Origin: Alphaproteobacteria bacterium UBA4588
GTDB lineage: Bacteria; Pseudomonadota; Alphaproteobacteria; Rhodobacterales; Rhodobacteraceae
NCBI GenBank assembly: GCA_905182195.1
Contig: CAJJAW010000001.1
Coordinates: 256,254 to 308,588 of the forward strand
Direction of reading: 5' to 3'
Length of the DNA: 52,335 nt
The notes under the pieces were generated by a model, which had not been told where the DNA came from, ran no database searches, and saw nothing but the letters and a program-made list of their open reading frames with translations. Of this stretch, positions 45,645 through 52,335 are shown in pieces (within the stretch, counting starts at the first letter, position 1; the number at the start of each line of letters is the position of its first letter). The position numbers were made by a program, and so were the translations under genes.

Positions 45645-47186
45645 CTAAACAAACGCGTCAGGCATGGCATTCTTTTTTTGGGCTACATAGTCCTCAAGCG
45701 CAGCTAAAATTTTAGGATCGAGTGGCGGTTGCTGGTAGGTTGCTAATTGATAAGCTACACGCTCTGCCGCCAGTGCATAGGTATCACGCGCGCCTTCTTC
45801 ATACCAAGTTTCAAACGGCTTATAATCAAACAAATTTGATCGCCAAAATGCTGCCTTAAAGTTATTTTGCGTGTGCTCACAACCAAGATAATGGCCACTT
45901 GGACCCACTTCCCGTATAGCATCCATAGCTTGACCGTTTTCATCTACAGAAACACCAATAGCCATTTTGTGCAATGTGCCAAGCTGATCTGCATCCATTA
46001 CGAATTTCTCAAAAGATGACACTAAGCCTCCCTCTAGCCAACCACAGGAGTGCAGCATAAAGTTGACTCCCCCCAGCAAGGCAGCATTCAACGTATTAGC
46101 TGTCTCATACGCAGCCTGAGCATCGGGTAATTTTGATCCACACAGCCCACCACCCGAACGAAAGGGTAGATCCATTCGGCGAGCCAATTGACCTGCACCG
46201 TATAGTATTTGACTGGCCTCAGGTGTCCCAAAAGTTGGTGCGCCCGAGTTCATATCGATTGAGGTAACAAATGTACCAAATATCACTGGGCAGCCTGGAT
46301 TTAAGATTTGGCTATAGGCTATGCCTGCCAAAACCTCAGCCAGCACCTGAGTCAATGTACCAATGATCGAGACTGGAGCCATTGCGCCACCAACAATAAA
46401 CGGGGAGATAATGCTGGCTTGATTGTTTTTAGCAAAAACTTCTAAGGCCCCCATCATCACACTGTCAAAGGTCAGTGGACTGTTAATGTTAATCAACGAG
46501 GTCATCACAGTATTTTTCTGAATGAATTCTTTCCCAAACAGAATTTCACACATATCAACCGAATCTTGTGCTCGGCTCGGTTCAGTAACAGATCCCATGA
46601 AAGGTTTATCACTATATACCATATGCGCCATTAGCATATCCAAATGACGCTTATTTACAGGTACATCTGTAGGTTCACAGACAGTTCCTCCTGAGTGATG
46701 CAGATATTTCGACATATAACCCAATTTCACAAATTTCTTAAAATCTGCAATTGTTGCATATCTGCGACCACCTTCGCGATCTCTCACAAATGGTGGACCG
46801 TAAACAGGCGCTGTCACTAGTGTTTTTCCACCTATTTCCACGTTGCGTGCTGGGTTTCGGGCGTGCTGAATGAACTTAGAAGGTGCTGTTTTGCACAGAT
46901 TTCGAGCTAAACCGCGAGGAATGCGTACACGCTCACCTTCAATTGTGGCGCCAACGGCGCGCCAGCGTTCTAAAGCCACAGGGCTATCGACAAAATTAAC
47001 ACCTATTTCTTCAAGAACAGTCTCAGCGTTGTACTCAATTAATTCTAGCGTTGCGTCATCTAAGAACTCATATAATGGAATATTGCGATCAATATAGCGC
47101 TCTGTTTCAATACTTACTGCCGTTCGCTCTGCACGCCGAGCGGCTCCCCCGCCGCTACGTGATCTCCGCCCTGCTGGTTCAGCCAT
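45645..47186 (-). CDS. Trimethylamine methyltransferase (MttB) family protein, non-pyrrolysine
   Basis: A 513-residue member of the MttB superfamily, whose known members transfer a methyl group from quaternary or tertiary amines to a corrinoid protein. The N-terminal basic stretch (GRRSRSGGGAARRAER) and the IPLYEFLDDATLELIEYNAETVLEE start (core LELIEYNAETVL) are typical of the alphaproteobacterial branch. The frame has no internal TAG, so no pyrrolysine is used. This fits the MtgB-like group, which contains glycine-betaine methyltransferases in anaerobes. No corrinoid-binding protein or RamA-type activator is next to it, so the acceptor is unclear. The gene is divergent from guaA with 154 bases between. 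Confidence 0.88.
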   Translation of the reverse strand: MAEPAGRRSRSGGGAARRAERTAVSIETERYIDRNIPLYEFLDDATLELIEYNAETVLEEIGVNFVDSPVALERWRAVGATIEGERVRIPRGLARNLCKTAPSKFIQHARNPARNVEIGGKTLVTAPVYGPPFVRDREGGRRYATIADFKKFVKLGYMSKYLHHSGGTVCEPTDVPVNKRHLDMLMAHMVYSDKPFMGSVTEPSRAQDSVDMCEILFGKEFIQKNTVMTSLININSPLTFDSVMMGALEVFAKNNQASIISPFIVGGAMAPVSIIGTLTQVLAEVLAGIAYSQILNPGCPVIFGTFVTSIDMNSGAPTFGTPEASQILYGAGQLARRMDLPFRSGGGLCGSKLPDAQAAYETANTLNAALLGGVNFMLHSCGWLEGGLVSSFEKFVMDADQLGTLHKMAIGVSVDENGQAMDAIREVGPSGHYLGCEHTQNNFKAAFWRSNLFDYKPFETWYEEGARDTYALAAERVAYQLATYQQPPLDPKILAALEDYVAQKKNAMPDAFV

Positions 47187-47340
47187 TTTGAAACCCCTAA
47201 TTAGTTACTAGATTTGTTTAAGGTTTTTTGTTTAACCCACGATGGTATTTTTCGCCCCTTCGGGAGTGAAAACGACATAAGAAGTAATTTGTTCTCATCT
47301 CTTGGGTTGATCCTTTTTATTGGTCAGAATATCGGGTGTT

Positions 47341-48896
47341 ATGGAATATACACATGAGAAGCTTCTGATCATCGATTTTGGCAGCCAAGTAACGCAACTT
47401 ATAGCACGGCGTTTACGCGAATTGAATGTTTACTGTGAAATCCATCCATTTCAAAAAATAACAAATAGTTTTTTGAAAAACTTCGCACCAAAAGCTGTAA
47501 TACTCTCGGGTGGCCCCGCCTCTGTAATTGACGAAGGCTCCCCATGTCCCCCAATGTCAGTTTTTGAAATGGGTGTTCCAGTTTTAGGCATTTGTTACGG
47601 CCAGCAGGTCATGATGAAATGTTTGGGCGGAGAGGTCGAACGCGGTCATGGCACCGCAGAATTTGGCCGTGCCTATGTGAGTCAAAAAGACAAGTTACCA
47701 TTGCTAGATGGTTGGTTTTCTAGCGGTGACGAGCAGGTATGGATGAGCCACGGCGACCATGTAAGCGCCATTCCTCCTGGGTTTGAAGTTTTTGCCACAT
47801 CTCCCAATGCCCCCTTCGCCGTGACGGCTGATCCGGTCACGGAGTTTTATGCGGTACAGTTTCATCCAGAGGTTCACCATACTCCTAAAGGCGCAATTTT
47901 ATTCCAGAACTTCATAAAACAAGCAGGGTTTTCGGGAGATTGGACTATGGGCACTTATCACGAGCAGGCTATTCAAGCCATTCGTGATCAAGTGGGGACT
48001 GAAAAAGTTATTTGTGGGCTGTCCGGTGGCGTAGACAGCTCCGTAGCCGCAGTTTTGATTCATGAAGCTATTGGCGATCAATTGACATGTGTTTTTGTAG
48101 ATCACGGATTGCTACGACGCGGTGAATCTGATGAAGTTATCAAACATGTTCCGCGATAACTATAATATGTCTTTTATTCATGCGGACGAACAAGAATTTT
48201 CCTTGGCGCTTGGACGGCCAATCTGATCCGGAAACTAAGCGTAAGATTATTGGTAAACTATTTATTGATGTGTTCCAAAAGCATGCGCTGCCGTTGGCGG
48301 TGCAAAGTTTTTAGCTCAGGGCACTTTGTACCCAGATGTCATTGAAAGTGTTTGCTTTTCAGGTGGGCCATCCGTTAACAATCAAATCGCATCATAACGT
48401 TGGTGGTCTGCCCGAAAAAATGGGCCTTGAGTTAGTAGAGCCATTACGCGAACTGTTTAAAGATGAAGTACGTGACTTAGGACGTGAACTCGGTCTGCCT
48501 GCATCCTTTATTGGTCGTCACCCATTTCCTGGTCCTGGCCTTGCTATACGGTGCCCTGGAGAAATTACTCGCGAAAAACTTGATATTTTGAAGATAGCCG
48601 ATGCTGTATATATAGATCAAATCCGAAAACACGGACTTTATGATGATATTTGGCAAGCCTTTGTCGCAATCTTACCGGTACGAACTGTTGGGGTTATGGG
48701 TGATAGTCGCACTTATGATTTTGCCTGCGCATTACGTGCAGTAACCTCTGTAGACGGCATGACCGCAGACTATTATCCATTCACACATGAGTTTCTTGGC
48801 GAAACGGCAACTCGCATCATAAATGAGGTCAAGGGTATAAACCGCGTCACTTATGACATAACCTCAAAACCTCCCGGAACGATTGAGTGGGAGTAG
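47341..48896 (+). pseudogene. guaA: GMP synthase (glutamine-hydrolysing), interrupted by five single-base indels
   Basis: This encodes the enzyme that aminates XMP to GMP. The glutaminase domain (GICYGQQVM with nucleophile Cys, HPEVHHT) and the ATP pyrophosphatase P-loop ([11 protein letters not shown]) are intact up to [15 protein letters not shown]. The C-terminal dimerisation domain ([34 protein letters not shown]) is also intact. Between 48145 and 48378 the frame breaks. An extra C lies at 48145. One T is missing at 48197-48200, another near 48210, and one base near 48300. An extra A lies at 48377-48378. Correcting these gives a normal 518-residue protein. Errors in the record are more likely than loss of a usually essential gene, but the cluster is striking. 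Start ATG 47341 gives the family N terminus. Confidence 0.9.
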
Positions 48897-48904
48897 TTAT
48901 TATA

Positions 48905-48942
48905 GTGTAAGTCATTGATTTAATTATATTAATTACTTACAC
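48905..48942. repeat. Inverted repeat just after guaA, possible terminator or recombinase site
   Basis: GTGTAAGT at 48905-48912 and ACTTACAC at 48935-48942 are perfect inverted repeats. The intervening AT-rich DNA (TTAAT-tat-ATTAA) can extend the stem. T-rich bases follow, so a guaA terminator is possible. The exact 11-base direct repeat TTGATTTAATT at 48915-48925 and 48969-48979 lies in the same 160-base gap, between guaA and the integrase remnant, as arm-type integrase sites would. Confidence 0.5.
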
Positions 48943-49057
48943 ATTTGTTTCACATATAAAATCAATCGTTGATTTAATTGAAGTTTTCTCGTACAGTTAC
49001 ACAGAATGTTGCACAAACGTGTGACTACTGAAAATAATAGTAACTCTGCGAGCAAAC

Positions 49058-49995
49058 TTGGCACTTAAAAAACAAAACTTTGCTGAAGGCGAAATAGCAA
49101 TATTTGATGAAGCTTGTGTGTACAAGCGAGGCGAGTATTGGCAGTTTCGCTTGTGGTTGCCTAAAGAGAACAAGTACGCACGTAAAAGCCTACGCACACG
49201 CAGCGAAAGCACTGCATGTAGAGCGTGGCAAAGCTGCTTACTTAGAGATTTACGGCAACTTACAGCAAGGTAAGAGTTACTTTTCGATTACCACCAAAGA
49301 AGGTGTTGAGAAGTACTTGAGCTTTCGCAAACGTGACGTTGAGCTTGGACACATAGTGAGTGGACGCTTAGCAACAATCGCAACACATCTACAGCACTTC
49401 CTTAGCTTCATTGGCAAAGACACTAAGCTCAAAGAACTCGAACGCACTGATTGCGAAAACTACTTCTACCATCGCCACAAAAGCCACCAACACCAAAGTC
49501 AAACAAGTCACAGTTCAAAACGAACAGAGCACTATAAATGCATTGATGAAGTGGCTGAATAAGAACGGCGAGACGCACATTGACAGCTTTGAATTTAAGA
49601 AACTGCCACGCTTAGACAAAGGCAATGAAGCGATACGCAGAGCAACGTTGACTAACGATGAATACGAAACACTCTATCGTGCAATGCGTACCTACTGTGC
49701 CAAACACAACAAGCTAGATGACGCTGAGCTTAGAGTGCGAAAAATCGTGCAGCACTATGTGCTAGTTGCAGCTAACAGTGGTTTACGTGTTGGAGAACAG
49801 CGACAGTTACGTTGGAGTGACGTGCAACTAGAGCGACACTCAGCCAACGGTAAGAATGCCATCGAACTAGCCAGCGAAGCTGATGTAGCTGATACACTTC
49901 GTAAGGTGCGAGAAGCTGCTGAACTTGGTGAGTTAGACGCACTGATTGAGCAACAAGCGCAGTTTGGCAGACGTTTGACACTGAAGAACAAGTGA
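49058..49995 (+). pseudogene. Tyrosine recombinase (phage-type integrase) remnant
   Basis: A site-specific recombinase fragment in three frames. The N-terminal arm-binding part begins ALKKQNFAEGEIAIFDEACV (49058), shifts frame at an extra T near 49217, continues through VERGKAAYLEIYGNLQQGK and the SAM-like domain, and shifts again at an extra A in the run 49479-49482. The third part contains ANSGLRVGEQRQLRW, the first catalytic arginine box. The HxxR and tyrosine boxes are missing. After NAIELAS the sequence no longer looks like an integrase (VREAAELGELDALIEQQ) and stops at 49995. So even with both shifts repaired it would be inactive. Its position right behind guaA suggests an old island integration. 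Confidence 0.78.
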
Positions 49996-50006
49996 ACAAA
50001 CGAACA

Positions 50007-50036
50007 GAAGAACGTGTATAATTCAGCACGTTCTTC
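50007..50036. repeat. 10-base perfect inverted repeat after the integrase remnant
   Basis: GAAGAACGTG at 50007-50016 and CACGTTCTTC at 50027-50036 pair perfectly around TATAATTCAG, 11 bases after the remnant's stop. No T-run follows on either strand, so it is not a standard intrinsic terminator. It may be a rho-independent-like stem, a protein-binding dyad or part of a former mobile element. The rest of 50037-50273 is AT-rich and shows no supported gene. Confidence 0.55.
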
Positions 50037-50273
50037 GTCGTACAATGTGCAAGTGCTGATTGCGTAAACTATTGAATTACAATAGGTTTTTTCGAAACAG
50101 AATTTGAAATTTTTCTCAGTCGACTCACAGGCTACTTACATACCCTTTAAAATAAAATGAAAACAATAACTTAAAAGTTATAAAAAGTGGGGTGAGAATG
50201 AGCAGAAAAATAAATATCAATGTCACAAGTTAAACTATGAAATTATTAAGCTATAATAACGTTAAGTGCCAAA

Positions 50274-50987
50274 CTACTTAAGTATTTTTTTCGTCAAACA
50301 AAAAATAAGTAGCCAAAATATTAGTGCTATAGCAGTCATTAGTGCGGCCATGGAAGCAAACGTATCAGGCGCTTTAAGCAAAGTCGTCATTAATGAATCT
50401 TGATAATAAAAATGCCACTGAGATTTGTTTGCAAATACCAATTCATGCAATTTATTAAATACTTCTAGGGGCCCTATAAAGATTATAGATCCAGTGATTA
50501 TAACAACAAAGCTAGCCATGCTGCATATTAACATTAGTAGACTTGGCGGAGCCCTTTTGTATCTCCAAGCCATAAGAGTTATAATAATGAGTATAATAAT
50601 GAATATAAAGGCTAGGTTATTCATCGACTGAACGAGAACACTAACATCTTCAAGATGGTCCACTTCTTCCAAAGTCAAAAAAAGATTAATCGGCACACCA
50701 TCTGTGTTAAAATATTGTATCGTTTTTAGGCCCACTCCGTTTGCATTAACAGTTCGCAAAATTTCCCCTACAATTCGGACCCGCTCGTCTTTCGAAGTGT
50801 GTTCAAAATTATTACGGTTTTGGCGATTTTGAGGAGCAAACTCATTAATATGGGATTCGATCTTATGCAGATCGTAAAGCCTATTAAAAAAAAAATTTAC
50901 CTTGGATAAAAAATGCCACGAAAAGACCAAACAGATGAAAAGTACTGCGGTTGCTAAAACGAATGATGTTATATATTTTTTTAACAA
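50274..50987 (-). CDS. DUF1461 (TIGR01906/Lit-like) integral membrane protein
   Basis: A 237-residue protein with four to five hydrophobic segments (about 7-28, 122-141, 150-172, 213-232). Two motifs point to DUF1461: LTLEEVDHLEDV (His111, Asp114) before the second helix, and NKLHELVF...WHFYYQDSLMTTLL (His181, Trp191, Asp197) before the last helix. This family includes Lit, which moves an acyl chain within bacterial lipoproteins in some Firmicutes. I make the family call from motif memory, and function here is inference. The gene is much more AT-rich than its neighbours, stands alone next to the integrase remnant and is probably acquired. Start ATG at 50987. Confidence 0.68.
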   Translation of the reverse strand: MLKKYITSFVLATAVLFICLVFSWHFLSKVNFFFNRLYDLHKIESHINEFAPQNRQNRNNFEHTSKDERVRIVGEILRTVNANGVGLKTIQYFNTDGVPINLFLTLEEVDHLEDVSVLVQSMNNLAFIFIIILIIITLMAWRYKRAPPSLLMLICSMASFVVIITGSIIFIGPLEVFNKLHELVFANKSQWHFYYQDSLMTTLLKAPDTFASMAALMTAIALIFWLLIFCLTKKILK

Positions 50988-51265
50988 ATGTCCAAAACCG
51001 TTAATCAGGGTAGCAATAGGTAACTGATGCTGCTGTAAAAAACTTATAGGCGTACTGCCTACACGGATAAACCCTCATTAAATTAATTTAATCTAATGCT
51101 TATAAATTAAGGCATAACTTATTTTTTGCATACAAGTTCGATTAGGCTGCTGGATCAAAGCCAAACACACAATACATTTAGGCTGTAAACACTTCACGTG
51201 CCGTTGTGTCTTGAATACAGCTCCAATATGGAAACGGTCTAGGCTTTAATCGTGAGGTTTCAAAG

Positions 51266-52113
51266 GTGTCACATACTGGTGCAGGACTATGGATGATTGG
51301 CGCAATCATTTCATTTACGTCAATGGCTGTTGCAGGCCGGGCTATATCTGGACAACTCGACACCTTTGAAATCATGCTTTACCGATCAATTCTGGGCTTT
51401 CTTATTGTAGTTAGCATGGCCGGGATAACGGGTACCTACTGCGAGATAAATTTCAAGTTTTTTCAATACATTTCATTCGAAATATTTTTCATTTTATTGG
51501 GCAAAATTTATGGTTTTTTGCATTACCTTTGATCCCGCTAGCACAATTATTTGCATTGGAATTCACTTCTCCAATCTGGGTTGTTCTCCTGGCACCATTT
51601 TTTCTTGGTGAAAAGTTGACCGTTAAAAAGCTAAGTATAGCCGCATTAGGCTTTTTTGGTGTTTTGGTTGTCGCACGGCCCGAGTTAAATGCACTTAATG
51701 TGGGCATTTTGGCTGGAGCAGTTGCCGCTATTGGTTTTGCAGGTGCTGCCATTTTAACTCGCAAACTAACTATCAATAATTCACTAACTAAAATCTTATT
51801 TTTTCTAACTGGGTTACAGGTATTATTTGGTTTGATCTGTGCAGGTTACGATGGTGACATCCAAATCCCCTCTTCAGAAACTTTTCCGTGGCTGACTTTA
51901 ATAGGGATAGCAGGCCTTACAGCACATTTTTGCATGACTAAATCACTCGCATTAGCCCCAGCCAGCATCATAATGCCAGTTGATTTTGCACGTCTGCCCT
52001 TAATTGCAGTGATAGGCATGCTATTTTACGGAGAAGCCCTAGATATCTACGTCGTACTGGGATCAGTTTTGATATTTATTGCTAATTATATAAACCTAAA
52101 ACAGCGCGAATAG
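51266..52113 (+). pseudogene. EamA/DMT-family transporter, interrupted by a one-base deletion
   Basis: A drug/metabolite-superfamily exporter of about 280 residues with ten expected helices. The first frame (from GTG 51266, or ATG 51293) reads AGRAISGQLDTFEIMLYRS and then diverges. The second carries HFIRNIFHFIGQNLWFFALP and IPLAQLFALEFTSPIWVVLL, then the second EamA domain (AAIGFAGAAILTRKL, MPVDFARLPLIAVIGM). Adding one T to the six-base T run 51458-51463 joins the frames into a normal protein. This is a typical homopolymer error site, so I regard the gene as probably functional. The substrate is unknown. It lies at the right-hand edge of the AT-rich accessory segment. Confidence 0.85.
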
Positions 52114-52177
52114 ATCAAGCCCTTTTCCAGAGTTTGATATTGGCCTATGAGTAAAGTGATAATGAGGAATATTTGTG

Positions 52178-52335
52178 ATGATCTACGAGACTGGGCTAGC
52201 TTGGGAAGAAGCCAAACAGAAGAAAGTCTTGCTGTTTGCAATGTCAGGCTTGGGCAAAACCCATGTCTCATCCATGCTGCGCTCTGGAGGTGACTGGTTC
52301 CATTACTCCGTAGATTACCGCATTGGCACCCGCTA
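52178..52335 (+). CDS. P-loop ATP-binding protein, 3'-truncated by the window edge
   Basis: Only 52 residues are visible. After a short leader (MIYETGLAWEEAKQKK), a strand leads into a Walker A motif (MSGLGKTHVSS), followed by a DWFHYSVDYRIGTR segment. It resembles a conserved Rhodobacterales ATPase of unknown role. ATG at 52178 is preceded by GAGGA at about 12 bases; GTG at 52175 directly before it is an equal alternative. It is 64 bases after the DMT gene on the same strand. Function cannot be assigned from this fragment. Confidence 0.7.
   Translation, partial: MIYETGLAWEEAKQKKVLLFAMSGLGKTHVSSMLRSGGDWFHYSVDYRIGTR

Noticed and set aside
47249-47272. Hairpin in the guaA leader (TTTTCGC ... 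GTGAAAA) as a purine riboswitch
   Set aside because: It is a single small stem without a conserved ligand core or expression platform.
50198-50233. Tiny 11-codon ORF with a GGGGTGAG upstream
   Set aside because: Too short to support as a gene, no recognisable sequence, in AT-rich DNA where such frames arise by chance.
1-52335. CRISPR arrays, rRNA or tRNA genes, insertion sequences
   Set aside because: No regularly spaced repeats, rRNA cores, convincing cloverleaf sequences or transposase genes were seen on reading; a tRNAscan and IS search would settle it.

Overview
The window is a chromosomal segment of an alphaproteobacterium, most likely a marine Rhodobacterales (roseobacter-type) organism. 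The evidence is gene order and protein character: an uninterrupted dusB-ntrB-ntrC-ntrY-ntrX-trkA-trkH-hfq-hflX block, a fused IspDF, a PhoR without membrane anchors, an NtrC without the sigma-54 contact motif, a HemB without the zinc cysteines, and a non-pyrrolysine MttB paralogue. The family-level placement is inferred from remembered family features; no database search was possible.

Layout. 1-972: the 3' part of gmk, then a gamma-carbonic-anhydrase-like gene. 984-7962: a complete phosphate module, phoR, Pho box, pstS, pstC, pstA, pstB, phoU, phoB, with pstB carrying a one-base frameshift. 8261-10581 (minus): tsf, rpsB with a structured leader, and a cold-shock gene. 10912-14108: psuK-psuG (pseudouridine breakdown), a DUF502 membrane protein and a LysE-type exporter. 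14115-14190: a strong terminator facing the minus strand, with no minus-strand gene to serve; it may end a small RNA. 14300-19711: an oligopeptide-type binding protein, an aquaporin-family channel behind a second good Pho box, an XRE-cupin regulator, an acyl-CoA-ligase-like enzyme and a FrnE/DsbA-like protein. 19708-29555: mfd, a membrane protein, hemB, a SYLF lipoprotein, a penicillin-acylase-type Ntn hydrolase, hflX and hfq. 29663-39743 (minus): trkH, trkA, ntrX, ntrY, ntrC, ntrB, dusB. 39907-44402: ispDF, pgpA (frameshifted), cinA/pncC, amtB, a RatA/COQ10-like protein and hpt. 44581-48896: lipA, the MttB paralogue and guaA.

Accessory part. From the 3' end of guaA (48896) to about 51260 the character changes. 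There is a truncated tyrosine-recombinase remnant, AT-rich DNA with inverted and direct repeats, and an orphan DUF1461 (Lit-like) membrane protein. Ordinary genes then resume with an EamA/DMT transporter (frameshifted) and the start of a P-loop ATPase. guaA 3' ends are known island insertion points, so this looks like a decayed integration.

How the parts work together. Two nutrient circuits stand out: phosphate (PhoR/PhoB, Pst, PhoU, plus the Pho-box aquaporin) and nitrogen/potassium (NtrBC, NtrYX, Trk, Amt). The least expected signal is the Pho box in front of the channel gene. It predicts that a solute channel is made when phosphate is scarce, possibly to release arsenite formed from arsenate taken up by Pst.

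Sequence quality. About ten single-base indels break pstB, pgpA, guaA, the integrase remnant and the DMT transporter. Nine of them lie after position 41000, and several are in homopolymers. Sequencing or assembly error is the simplest explanation for those in conserved genes, but this cannot be proved from the sequence alone.
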